From NCBI RefSeq assembly GCF_000426825.1, contig NZ_AUGC01000008.1, positions 98,426 to 162,425 on the forward strand: DNA of 64,000 bases, written 5' to 3'. Below are positions 1 through 7,882 of the stretch, in pieces. Every line of letters begins with the position of its first letter. Within the stretch, counting starts at the first letter, position 1. The translations under genes and the position numbers were made by a program. Origin of the DNA: Thermonema rossianum DSM 10300 (GTDB lineage Bacteria > Bacteroidota > Bacteroidia > Cytophagales > Thermonemataceae). The notes below the pieces were generated by a model. The model had not been told where the DNA came from. It made no database searches and was given only the letters and a program-made list of their open reading frames with translations.

Positions 1-299
1 TCATCTTGGTAAACCTGGACCTCATCAGCCCGCAGGTGCAAGAGCTTATTTTTGTGGCTACCATTTATGAAGCCAATGCCCGTGCTCAGCACTTCGGCCT
101 GTTACACCATGCCTACATCCGGCTTGTGGATGTGGATACCAACAGGGAAGTGCTGCGCTTCCCCTTACAAGACGACTTTGAAAAATATGTGGGCATGGAA
201 TTCGGGCGCTTACAACGCCAAGACCACGGATGGGTATTTACAGCCTCCGGTGTGGGCTCTGCACAGGAACTTGAAGGCTATGTGAATCGCTATGCATGA
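1..299 (+). CDS. TerD-family protein, 5' end outside window
   Basis: This is the C-terminal half (about 98 residues) of a TerD/TerZ-family stress protein; the start lies left of the window. The reading frame enters at base 3 and ends with TGA at 297-299. It carries the family's conserved core (VNLDLISPQVQELIF, then AYIRLVDVD and MEFGRLQRQDHGW) and is about 65% identical by eye to the next gene, so the two are tandem duplicates. TerD proteins are cytoplasmic Ca2+-binding beta-sandwich proteins linked to tellurite and general envelope stress; the exact role is not established. It is probably co-transcribed with the two following paralogues, 66 bases upstream of the next ATG. Confidence 0.9.
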   Translation, partial: ILVNLDLISPQVQELIFVATIYEANARAQHFGLLHHAYIRLVDVDTNREVLRFPLQDDFEKYVGMEFGRLQRQDHGWVFTASGVGSAQELEGYVNRYA

Positions 300-365
300 A
301 AGGCGGGGTCAACGTTTGGCATGAAGTGAAATCAATTTAATCCAACAAAATAAAAACAGAATATT

Positions 366-926
366 ATGGCTATCAATCTAAAAAAAGGCGGTCGTTTTGA
401 CCTGAGTAAAAAAGAACCGGCGCTTAAAAAAGCCATGGTAGGTTTGGGATGGACACCCCGGCCCGGTCATTCGCTCGACTTGGATGTGTCGGTATTTATG
501 GTAGGCGCCAACGGCAAGCTGCCTGCCGATGAGTTTTTTGTGTTCTACAACAACCTGAAGTCGCCCGATGGTGCGGTGCAGCATACCGGCGACAGCCGCC
601 AAGGCCTGGAAGAAGGCGACGATGAAATCATACTCGTCAACTTGGACCTTATCAGCCCGCAGGTAGAAGAGCTGATTTTTGTGGTTACTATCCATGATGC
701 CCTGAGCCGTGGGCATTACTTCGGCATGTTGCAAGACGCCTATATCCGCATTGTTGACGTGGAAGGCAAACGCGAGGTGCTGCGCTACGATCTTGATGAG
801 GACTTTGGAGATAACTTGGGTATGGAATTCGGACGCCTCCAGCGCCAAGACCACGGCTGGGTGTTTGTGGCTTCCGGCATTGGTTCCAAACAAGATTTGG
901 AAGGTTTTGTGAATCGCTACGCATAA
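366..926 (+). CDS. TerD-family protein
   Basis: A complete 186-residue TerD-domain protein, a normal length for the family. It begins MAINLKKGGRFDLSKK, the usual TerD start, and has the acidic Ca2+-site segments DLDVSVFM (about residues 39-46) and GDDEIILVNLDLI (about 85-97), followed by the AYIRIVDVEG and GMEFGRLQRQDHGW blocks. It is cytoplasmic, with no signal peptide. It is the middle of three tandem paralogues; the next gene starts 17 bases after its stop, indicating one transcript. The family is associated with tellurite, phage and oxidative stress phenotypes, but the molecular activity is unknown. TerA, TerB and TerC are not adjacent here; a TerC homologue lies far away at 51234. Confidence 0.93.
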   Translation: MAINLKKGGRFDLSKKEPALKKAMVGLGWTPRPGHSLDLDVSVFMVGANGKLPADEFFVFYNNLKSPDGAVQHTGDSRQGLEEGDDEIILVNLDLISPQVEELIFVVTIHDALSRGHYFGMLQDAYIRIVDVEGKREVLRYDLDEDFGDNLGMEFGRLQRQDHGWVFVASGIGSKQDLEGFVNRYA

Positions 927-943
927 AATAAACAAGAAAGACA

Positions 944-1573
944 ATGAGCATTGATTTACAGAAAAAAGGAGGAGGTATTAATCTGAAAAAAGGCAGCCGT
1001 TTCTCTCTCAAGAAGCGTGATGTGGTGCTGAACCATGTGCAGATAGGGCTTTGCTGGGGCGCCGAAAAAGGTAAAGGTTTTTTGGGGCGCCTGTTCGGCA
1101 AAGGGATTGATTTGGACGGCAGTGTGGCATTATATGCTGCCGACAAACGCCTGCTGGATTTGATATATTTTGGCAAATTGCGTTCCGATGACGGGGCTAT
1201 CCGCCACAGTGGCGATGACTTGAAAGGGCATACTTTCACTTCTGACAGAGACAACGAAGTGATAGACATTGCTCTTGATAGGCTGTCCCCGGAAGTGCAG
1301 ACACTGATGTTTTATATCAACTCTTATCGTGGCGATACATTCGAAAGGCTTTCTTTTTCGAGAATACGTATTCTCGAAAAGACGCCCGATGGTTCCAAGC
1401 CTTTGGCTTCTTTCTTTCTGGAAAAAGAAGAACGCTTTGCAGGGTTTACCACCATGGTGATGGCTAAGCTGTTCCGGAGCGTAGATGGTGCTTGGGAGTT
1501 TGAAGCCATAGGAGAGCCTTTGAAAGACCAAAAAAACAGCGAAATTGTGCTTAGTCTGCGCAACTTTATTTAA
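944..1573 (+). CDS. TerD-family protein, divergent paralogue
   Basis: A 209-residue TerD-domain protein and the last gene of the Ter operon. The N-terminus repeats the LKKG(S)RFSLKK motif; DLDGSVALY and the DRDNEVIDIALDRLSPEVQ segment match the two Ca2+-binding regions of the family. It is more divergent than the two upstream copies, with a basic insertion (GAEKGKGFLGRLFGKG, about residues 34-49) before the first motif. The part encoding SFSRIRILEK contains a perfect 26-bp palindrome (1355-1380). A terminator follows at 1603-1636. It could be a TerZ/TerE-like subtype; the sequence alone does not decide this. Confidence 0.9.
   Translation: MSIDLQKKGGGINLKKGSRFSLKKRDVVLNHVQIGLCWGAEKGKGFLGRLFGKGIDLDGSVALYAADKRLLDLIYFGKLRSDDGAIRHSGDDLKGHTFTSDRDNEVIDIALDRLSPEVQTLMFYINSYRGDTFERLSFSRIRILEKTPDGSKPLASFFLEKEERFAGFTTMVMAKLFRSVDGAWEFEAIGEPLKDQKNSEIVLSLRNFI
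1355..1380. repeat. Perfect 26-bp palindrome inside the third terD gene
   Basis: Bases 1355-1367 (TTTTCGAGAATAC) are followed directly by their exact reverse complement (GTATTCTCGAAAA) through 1380, with no loop. It lies within the coding region and encodes SRIRILEK. Codon choice alone rarely produces a 13-bp perfect arm, so it may be an operator, a cruciform or a recombination site. Confidence 0.85.
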
Positions 1574-1602
1574 AACATAGCCGGAACAAGAACCCTTGAA
1601 TA

Positions 1603-1636
1603 CCGGGCTGCCTGTGGACAGTCCGGATTTTTTTTG
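1603..1636 (+). terminator. Rho-independent terminator of the TerD operon
   Basis: The stem CCGGGCTG (1603-1610) pairs with CAGTCCGG (1619-1626), with one mismatch, and is followed by ATTTTTTTTG. It closes the Ter operon and lies upstream of the ATG chosen for the M13 peptidase, which argues against any start near 1596 for that gene. Confidence 0.75.
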
Positions 1637-1694
1637 TAAAATAATCCGGATTTTAAAACGTTGTATGCTTAAACCAAAACAATCTTTCAGTACT

Positions 1695-3749
1695 ATGAAA
1701 CAATGGTATTATGCGCTGGCACTGACCGCCGCCCTGGGCGCTTGTCAGCAAAAAAACGAAGACAAACAGCAAGCAGACTCTACAGCCGTAGCAGTAGCGC
1801 CGCCTATTGACCTGTCCAATTTCGACACCACCGTGTCGCCTTGTGAGGACTTCTTTCAGTATGTAAACGGCGGTTGGATAAAGAAAAACCCCATTCCCGA
1901 AACCGAAAGCCGCTGGGGCAGCTTCAATGAAGTGTATGAGCGCAATCAGAAGATTTTGAAAGAGATAGCCGAGAAAGCCGCCGAAGCCAATGCCCCCAAA
2001 GGCAGCAACGAACAGCTCGTAGGCGACTTCTATGCTTCGGGCATGGATTCCCTGACCATAGAAAAGGCGGCGCCCGAATGGGTGCAAGCCGAGCTGCAAG
2101 CCATTGAGGCAGCTACCGGTAAAGAAGAACTGCTGCAGCAGTGGATAGAGCAGAAAAAAAATGGCAGCCGCGCCGTGCTTTCTCTCTTCGTAATGCCCGA
2201 TGAGAAAAATAGTGAGCAATATGCCATCTACATTTACCAAGGCGGGCTGGGTATGCCCGACCGCGATTACTACTTAAAAGAAGATGAAGACAAACAAAAG
2301 ATACGCGAAGCTTACAAAGCCTATTTGACCAAGCTCTTTCGGCTGTCGGGCAGCGATGAGACAGCTGCCAAGCAAGCAGCCGAGACCGTATTTGGCATAG
2401 AAAAAGCTTTGGCGGAAGCATCCAAGTCGCGTGTTGAGCTGCGTGACCCTATTGCAAACTACAATAAAATGAGTGTAGAAGAAGCCGAAGCACTTGCTAA
2501 ACCGTTCTCTATTAAAAATGCACTGACTTTGGCAGGAGCAGCACAAGCCAAGGAGGTGATTGTGGGGCAGCCCAACTTCCTGAAAGCCGTTGCCCGCCTT
2601 TGGCAGCAGACCCCCGTTGAAGACTTGAAGCTCTACTTAAAAGCCCATGCACTCAACAACGGCGCCCCTTATTGGCATCATGAGTTTGTGCAGGCGCATT
2701 TCGAGTTCTATAACAAAACACTGCGTGGACAAAAACAAAACAAAGAGCGTTGGAAGCGTGTGCTGGCAACCGTAGATGACGGCGTGGGCGAAGCCTTAGG
2801 GCAGCTTTACGTACAAAAGGCTTTTCCGCCCGAAGCCAAAGCCAAGGTGATGGAAATGATAGACAACCTACAGTATGCCTATGAGCAGCACATCAAGGAT
2901 CTGGACTGGATGAGCGAAAAAACCAAAGAAGAAGCACTGAAAAAACTGGCAGCCTTCAAGCGCAAGATCGGCTATCCGGATAAGTGGAAGGACTACAGCG
3001 GCTTGGAAATCGTGCGTAACAATTATTGGCAAAATGTGAAGAATGCACACCGTTTTGAATTTGAGCGCCAAGTGAAGCGCTTGGGGCAGCCCGTCGATAA
3101 AACCGAATGGTTCATGACGCCGCCCACCGTCAATGCCTATTACAATCCGCCCATGAACGAAATTGTGTTCCCCGCAGGTATTTTACAACCACCTTTCTTT
3201 GACCCCAATGCCGATGACGCGGTGAATTACGGAGGCATGGGCGCCGTCATCGGGCATGAGTTGAGCCACGGCTTCGACGACCAGGGGCGTCAATACGATG
3301 CGGAGGGCAACCTGCGTGACTGGTGGATGCCCGAAGATGCCGAGCGCTTCAAAGAGCGTGCACAAGCCTTGTCGGCACAGTTCTCTTCTTATGAAGTGCT
3401 GCCCGGTGTGAAAGTCAACGGCGACCTGACTCTTGGCGAAAATATTGCCGATTTGGGTGGTTTGGCTATTGCCTATACAGCGCTGCAGAAAGCCCTTGAA
3501 GGCAAAGAACGCCCCCTTATTGACGGCTTCACGCCCGAGCAACGTTTCTTTATTTCTTGGGCACAAGTATGGCGCACCAATGCCCGTGAAGAATACCTCA
3601 AGCAACAGGTGTTGGTTGATCCCCACTCACCGGCACGCTTCCGTGTGAATGGTCCGTTGTCGAACCTGCCTGAATTCCACGAGGCTTTCGGGTGTAAAGA
3701 AGGCGACAAGATGTATCGTAAGCCGGAAGAAAGGGTGAAAATCTGGTAA
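1695..3749 (+). CDS. M13-family zinc metallopeptidase lipoprotein (PepO/neprilysin-like)
   Basis: A zinc endopeptidase of the neprilysin family, 684 residues from the chosen ATG, a typical full length. That start gives a clean lipoprotein signal, MKQWYYALALTAALGAC, with lipobox LGAC; an in-frame ATG at 1665 and a TTG at 1596 would place extra polar residues or the preceding terminator in front. The catalytic motif is HELSH (about residues 521-525) followed by GFDDQG, and the third zinc ligand is Glu in GENIADLGG (about 582), with its Asp at 586. The C-terminal NGPLSNLPEFHEAFGCKEGD block is also typical. It probably degrades peptides in the periplasm, anchored to a membrane by lipid. It is monocistronic, with terminators before and after. 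Confidence 0.95.
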   Translation: MKQWYYALALTAALGACQQKNEDKQQADSTAVAVAPPIDLSNFDTTVSPCEDFFQYVNGGWIKKNPIPETESRWGSFNEVYERNQKILKEIAEKAAEANAPKGSNEQLVGDFYASGMDSLTIEKAAPEWVQAELQAIEAATGKEELLQQWIEQKKNGSRAVLSLFVMPDEKNSEQYAIYIYQGGLGMPDRDYYLKEDEDKQKIREAYKAYLTKLFRLSGSDETAAKQAAETVFGIEKALAEASKSRVELRDPIANYNKMSVEEAEALAKPFSIKNALTLAGAAQAKEVIVGQPNFLKAVARLWQQTPVEDLKLYLKAHALNNGAPYWHHEFVQAHFEFYNKTLRGQKQNKERWKRVLATVDDGVGEALGQLYVQKAFPPEAKAKVMEMIDNLQYAYEQHIKDLDWMSEKTKEEALKKLAAFKRKIGYPDKWKDYSGLEIVRNNYWQNVKNAHRFEFERQVKRLGQPVDKTEWFMTPPTVNAYYNPPMNEIVFPAGILQPPFFDPNADDAVNYGGMGAVIGHELSHGFDDQGRQYDAEGNLRDWWMPEDAERFKERAQALSAQFSSYEVLPGVKVNGDLTLGENIADLGGLAIAYTALQKALEGKERPLIDGFTPEQRFFISWAQVWRTNAREEYLKQQVLVDPHSPARFRVNGPLSNLPEFHEAFGCKEGDKMYRKPEERVKIW

Positions 3750-3774
3750 TGCTTGCCAAAAAGAGCTAAATATG

Positions 3775-3806
3775 CAGGGCTGCCTTTTCGGGCAGCCCTT
3801 GTTTTT
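3775..3806 (+). terminator. Terminator after the M13 peptidase
   Basis: AGGGCTGCC (3776-3784) pairs with GGCAGCCCT (3791-3799) around a TTTTCG loop and is followed by TGTTTTTG. Confidence 0.8.
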
Positions 3807-3833
3807 GCTGCCGAGCCATTAGCAGGGAAATAT

Positions 3834-3841
3834 TAACTTTG
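3834..3841 (+). promoter_or_regulatory. Candidate Bacteroidota -7 box for the dam-type gene
   Basis: TAACTTTG fits the Bacteroidota primary-sigma -7 consensus TAnnTTTG and lies 18 bases before the ATG chosen at 3860. No good TTTG box is seen 19-20 bases upstream, so only half the promoter is supported. Confidence 0.35.
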
Positions 3842-3859
3842 GGCAAATCATCACAAAGC

Positions 3860-4807
3860 ATGCAACAAGCAAAGCCTTTCATCAAGTGGGTAGGGGGGAA
3901 GTCGCAACTATTGCCCCAGCTGGAAAAATATTTGCCTAAGGAACTGCATCAAGGTGAAATCAAGCGATATATTGAGCCTTTTGTGGGCGGAGGCGCTTTG
4001 TTTTTTGCCACCGTGCAGCGCTTTAAAATATCAAGTGCATACCTTTCCGATCTGAATGCCGACCTGATTCTTACTTATCAAGTCGTGCAACAGCAGGCAG
4101 AGCGACTGATTGAGCGCTTGGATTTTTATCAAAAAACTTATGATTCTCAAACGGAAGCCCAAAGAAAAGCCTTGTTTTTGGAAGTGCGAAAAAAGTTTAA
4201 CGAGCAACGCCATCTTATATCAACAGGCGATATAAAAAGCGATAAGCAGGTAGAACGGGCTGCCCAGTTTATTTTTTTGAACAAAACTTGTTACAACGGC
4301 TTGTTTCGCTTGAATGCCAAAGGCGAGTTCAATGTGCCTTTTGGCAAGTATAAACGCCCGGCTATCTGCAATCCGGCTTTGATTTTGCGGGCATCCGAAT
4401 GTCTGCAGCTTGCCGAAATACGACACGCCGATTACAAGGCATGCCGTTCGTGGGTCAATGACGCATCTTTGGTTTACTTCGACCCGCCCTATCGCCCCCT
4501 CAGCCCTACCGCAAATTTTACCACTTATACGGGCCATGAGTTTACCGATGAACAACAGAAAGAACTGGCAGCTTTCTTTCGTGATTTAGCCTGCCGAACG
4601 AAAGCCAAGCTTATGTTGTCGAACTCTGACCCCAAAAATATGGATCCCGATGACCATTTCTTTGAACAGCTATATGCCGGCTTCCATTTGTTTCGTGTAG
4701 CTGCCGGGCGTGCCATTAACAGCAAGGGCAGCAAGAGAGGTAAAATATCGGAACTACTTATAACCAATTATGCATATGAACCAAGAAGCTTGGAACCGCA
4801 TTTTTGA
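3860..4807 (+). CDS. Dam-type DNA adenine-N6 methyltransferase
   Basis: A 315-residue class D12 (alpha group) N6-adenine methyltransferase. The SAM-binding motif FIKWVGGKSQLLPQL sits at about residues 7-21, the FVGGGALFF motif follows, and the catalytic DPPY is at 208-211 (YFDPPYRP). Families with this layout (Dam, DpnIIA, EcoRV) usually methylate GATC or related sites; the exact target is inferred, not shown. The ATG at 3860 is used because the -7 box overlaps the earlier in-frame TTG at 3839. The 3' end overlaps a second reading frame that looks like the wrecked start of a restriction endonuclease, so this is probably the surviving half of a type II restriction-modification system and now acts alone. 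Confidence 0.93.
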   Translation: MQQAKPFIKWVGGKSQLLPQLEKYLPKELHQGEIKRYIEPFVGGGALFFATVQRFKISSAYLSDLNADLILTYQVVQQQAERLIERLDFYQKTYDSQTEAQRKALFLEVRKKFNEQRHLISTGDIKSDKQVERAAQFIFLNKTCYNGLFRLNAKGEFNVPFGKYKRPAICNPALILRASECLQLAEIRHADYKACRSWVNDASLVYFDPPYRPLSPTANFTTYTGHEFTDEQQKELAAFFRDLACRTKAKLMLSNSDPKNMDPDDHFFEQLYAGFHLFRVAAGRAINSKGSKRGKISELLITNYAYEPRSLEPHF

Positions 4808-4885
4808 GAAATACAGCATAGACAAACATGATTTTGTATTCTTACCGTAGAAAATGGGGAGTATGGTTTTCTTCGAAAACATTGA
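4776..4885 (+). pseudogene. Decayed restriction endonuclease remnant
   Basis: An ATG at 4776 inside the 3' end of the methyltransferase opens a frame reading MNQEAWNRIFEKYSIDKHDF and stopping at 4848-4850. A one-base shift at about 4847 then continues as FLPVENGEYGFLRKH to a TGA at 4883-4885. From memory, endonucleases paired with Dam-type enzymes in this phylum start in the first way and carry a LPVKNGKY-like segment farther in. The arrangement therefore suggests a gene with a large internal deletion between the two pieces, a frameshift and loss of the rest. The family match is by recollection only; the alternative is a chance 24-residue peptide. Confidence 0.5.
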
Positions 4886-4936
4886 AGATTATCACAGCAT
4901 TCGCTTGTTGAGAAAAGAAAAATACGTCATTCATTC

Positions 4937-5959
4937 ATGAAAAAGTGTTTGAGCAACATCATAGTTGTTTTGGGATTTTGCCTGTGCTCTTGGGGCGCCT
5001 TTTCCCAAACCGTTTTTTTCAAGAAAAGGGATTTCAACCTGCCGGCATACGCCGACCACTATGCCCCCCTGACGCGCATAGGGTTTAGCCTTATGCCTGC
5101 CAAAGACGATTACGATATCCGTACTGAAAAAAGTCGCTTTGTACTTTACAATGAGCCTGTTTTGGGCGTGGCATTGCCCCTTGCGGTGCACCGGAGCCCA
5201 CGCTGGCAGTGGGCTTTGTCTATCCCTATTTCTTTCTCTGTTTGGTTCGACTTCTTGGAAGCGCGCACGTCGCCCATTCTAAATACCGATTACCGGGTGG
5301 GCGTGTTGGAGTGGAATGCCTTTTTTGAGCTTTCCGGCGTGCCTTTCCGGAACATAGGCATTCGCTGGGTGCCTTTGTTCCACGAAAGCACCCATTTGGG
5401 CGACGAATTGACCATAGAACGCCTGCGCAATGCGCTGCCCATTACCCGCATCAATGTGAGTTATGAGGTGATGGATTTGGCTTTTCTGCTTAATCAGCCG
5501 CGGGCAGATGAGCAAAACCATATGTTTGTGCTGGGGGCGCGCATTCTGTGGGATGCACGCAAAGGATGGTATCGTGCCGACCCGCTCGAAAGCGACACTT
5601 CGAAGGTGCCCCCTTCACGGCGCAGTGCCGAACCTTACTTCCAATATCAGTGGCAGAAGCCATCGTCTTTTTGGGGCTATGGTGGCTTGTGGGTGTTGTC
5701 TGTGGACATGAGTTTACGTGTGCGTTATGGTTACCCGTGGTATGAAAAGCGCGGCAGTCTTTGGATAGAGCACGCCCGGCAAGAAGCTTATGAGCCTTGC
5801 ATGAATCTGTTGGCCGGCTACCGTTGGCGCAGCAACGACGGCTCTTTGAGCAATACTTTTACCTACATGCGGTTGTATTGGGGAATCAACTATCACGGGC
5901 AATTTCGCAATCTTGGTAATTTCCCCGTTCTGGGTGTAGGTGTTATTTATCGCCCATAG
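4937..5959 (+). CDS. DUF1207-like secreted/outer-membrane barrel protein
   Basis: A 340-residue protein with a signal peptide (hydrophobic stretch about residues 8-22, cleavage after AFSQ). The body is rich in alternating aromatic/polar strands as in outer-membrane beta-barrels. The segment NTDYRVGVLEWN, then the HESTHLGDEL motif (about residues 150-159) and the following RINVSYEVMDLAF resemble the DUF1207 family (xSSHLGDE motif). The function of that family is unknown. The gene starts about 50 bases after the endonuclease remnant and ends just before a bidirectional terminator, convergent with the lipase gene. Confidence 0.75.
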   Translation: MKKCLSNIIVVLGFCLCSWGAFSQTVFFKKRDFNLPAYADHYAPLTRIGFSLMPAKDDYDIRTEKSRFVLYNEPVLGVALPLAVHRSPRWQWALSIPISFSVWFDFLEARTSPILNTDYRVGVLEWNAFFELSGVPFRNIGIRWVPLFHESTHLGDELTIERLRNALPITRINVSYEVMDLAFLLNQPRADEQNHMFVLGARILWDARKGWYRADPLESDTSKVPPSRRSAEPYFQYQWQKPSSFWGYGGLWVLSVDMSLRVRYGYPWYEKRGSLWIEHARQEAYEPCMNLLAGYRWRSNDGSLSNTFTYMRLYWGINYHGQFRNLGNFPVLGVGVIYRP

Positions 5960-5965
5960 AGTATG

Positions 5966-6000
5966 AAAAAAAGCAGTCCTCCGGCGGAGAACTGCTTTTT
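5966..6000. terminator. Bidirectional terminator between convergent genes
   Basis: AAAAAAGCAGT...CTCCG (from 5966) pairs with CGGAG...ACTGCTTTTTT (to 6000). A-rich and T-rich flanks allow it to end transcription from both the barrel-protein gene (+) and the lipase gene (-). Confidence 0.85.
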
Positions 6001-6022
6001 GGCACATCCATGAGAAGTGTTC

Positions 6023-7882
6023 TTATCTGTTGAGTACAAGGCGTTGAGTACGGCTTTGCCCGTCTTGTTCAACCTCGATTAAATAAATGCCGTTTTGCAG
6101 ATGGGCAGGCGCTTGCCATTGGGTTTGTAGTGTGGTGGTGCTCCATGCGGCAATGCGGCGTCCGGCAATATCATAAACACGTATGTTGGCAGGGGCTTCG
6201 GCTTTGTCCAGCACGATACTAAAGTAACCGGTGGTGCTGGGGTTCGGATACACTGCAAAGCCTGTCTGCTCATCTTGGGTGTCTTGGTTGTAACCATTGG
6301 CTTGGCGTTCTACAACGGCAATGGTGTGTACAATATTTTTCTGCATTTGATTGCCGCGCGCTTCCAGATTGATGGCATAGATGCCCGGCTTCAGGTCTTC
6401 TGTGAAGGTAGTGTTGAACTGTCCGTTCCCGGCATGTTTGAAGCTTAAACGGTAGGCGGCACCACCTTCAGCGGGCTTGCCTTCCAAGTCGCCTACATAC
6501 AGCAGGGTGCCGCTTACTTCTGCATTGCTTGGCAGATAACCATTCACCTGCACTTGCAAATGCATGGGCTCACCGCGCTCATAAGTGAGTTTTTGCGCAT
6601 TGAGGTCGGAAGAGAAACGCAGGATGCTGCCTCCCTCGGTGGCAGCAATCACCACCATGCGGCTTTTACTTGCATTGAGAATAATATACTCGGTAGCTCC
6701 GACACGCTCGACTTCGGCAGTATGTACAAAATCACCCAAGAAGTCATTGCGCAAATTGGCTTCGGTTTGCAGTAAGATACGCTCCTGTGTTTGCGGGTTA
6801 AGCAACCATACCTCATCCGGTGATTCGGTGAATACTTCTATTTTAAGAGCACGTGCACCGGGCTCCACCAAAACGGTGGCTTGTCCGTTTTCGCTGGCTA
6901 TGATTTGAGCTTGGCTCTCTACTACGGCATTGGGGTTATAGGCACCGGCTATCATTTCGGCCGCTTGTTCACGGCTGAGTGTGCCTGGCAGCTGCCCTTT
7001 GATATGGTTCCACATTTTGCTGCCTTCGGCTATTTCAAAGTGGTTGACATCGCCACGGCTGTCCAGCTTGCCGAAGATAACCGCCGAATTGGGACGTTTG
7101 GTGCTGTTGTAGTTTACCACGCCGTCGTTGCCACCGTTGCTTTTGCTGCCACCGTTCAGGTTCAAATACCAACCCGATACGGTCAATATGCCGCTATATC
7201 CCCATGCACCAAAAGTGCGGAAATTGGTTTTCGGACGATTTACATGAGGATCGGTAACACTGCGGAAATAGTCCATGTAACCGGTTTGCAGCACATAGGT
7301 TGCTTCGTTTTTTTGCCCAAATACGTAAGACAACCACGATACCCAACCGCTTTGGGCAAGGTTCGCCAAAGGCGTGCCGAAGTGCGGGGTGCCTAAGGTG
7401 ATGACCCGCTCCACACGGTTGTAAGCCCCATAATGCACCAGTGCCGCGTCACTATCTACGCCTCCTTTGCTATGTGCAATCACTACCACACGGTTTACCC
7501 CGTAATGATTGGCAATGGTATTGAGCATGCCGGCAAACATCTGTCCGTTAGCCCACATCGATTTGTCGGGGTGCACCGAAACAAAGGCTGTACGGTAGCC
7601 GTCGTTGTAGGCTTTGCTGTACATGTCGTTGTCTTCCCACCAAACGCGCGCATTGCTGGTGTATCCGTGAATGAAAACCAGCACGGGTTTGCTGCTGCTG
7701 TTGGGGGGCACGGCACCGTAATAGATGGCACCCACGTCGCCGGCACCGCCGATAAGCCCGCCGGCAGTTTGAAATCTGTCGGGTTCAACAAGCTGTACTT
7801 CGCGTATTTTTTGCGCGTAAGCTGAAATAGAAAAGGCAATCATCAATAAGATGCCTGCCAACAAGTGTACTGTTCTTTTCAT
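6023..7882 (-). CDS. Secreted alpha/beta-hydrolase (lipase-like) with T9SS sorting domain
   Basis: A 619-residue exported hydrolase. Residues 1-24 form a signal peptide (ends SISAYAQ). The catalytic domain shows the oxyanion segment FIHGYTSNA (about 70-78) and the nucleophile elbow AHSKGG with Ser138, followed by TLGTPHFGTPLA, typical of triacylglycerol lipase/palmitoyl-esterase-like hydrolases. A beta-sandwich-like middle region (about 400-530) precedes a C-terminal T9SS type A domain beginning FAVYPNPSTTGYFS (about 545) and ending GIYLIEVEQDGQSRTQRLVLNR-like. The protein should therefore cross the outer membrane and be cell-surface attached or released. The substrate (lipid or ester) is inferred from the fold only. 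Monocistronic. Confidence 0.88.
   Translation of the reverse strand: MKRTVHLLAGILLMIAFSISAYAQKIREVQLVEPDRFQTAGGLIGGAGDVGAIYYGAVPPNSSSKPVLVFIHGYTSNARVWWEDNDMYSKAYNDGYRTAFVSVHPDKSMWANGQMFAGMLNTIANHYGVNRVVVIAHSKGGVDSDAALVHYGAYNRVERVITLGTPHFGTPLANLAQSGWVSWLSYVFGQKNEATYVLQTGYMDYFRSVTDPHVNRPKTNFRTFGAWGYSGILTVSGWYLNLNGGSKSNGGNDGVVNYNSTKRPNSAVIFGKLDSRGDVNHFEIAEGSKMWNHIKGQLPGTLSREQAAEMIAGAYNPNAVVESQAQIIASENGQATVLVEPGARALKIEVFTESPDEVWLLNPQTQERILLQTEANLRNDFLGDFVHTAEVERVGATEYIILNASKSRMVVIAATEGGSILRFSSDLNAQKLTYERGEPMHLQVQVNGYLPSNAEVSGTLLYVGDLEGKPAEGGAAYRLSFKHAGNGQFNTTFTEDLKPGIYAINLEARGNQMQKNIVHTIAVVERQANGYNQDTQDEQTGFAVYPNPSTTGYFSIVLDKAEAPANIRVYDIAGRRIAAWSTTTLQTQWQAPAHLQNGIYLIEVEQDGQSRTQRLVLNR

Noticed and set aside
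1596..1694. Earlier TTG/ATG starts for the M13 peptidase
   Set aside because: They fall in or just after the Ter operon terminator and put extra residues ahead of a perfect lipoprotein signal.
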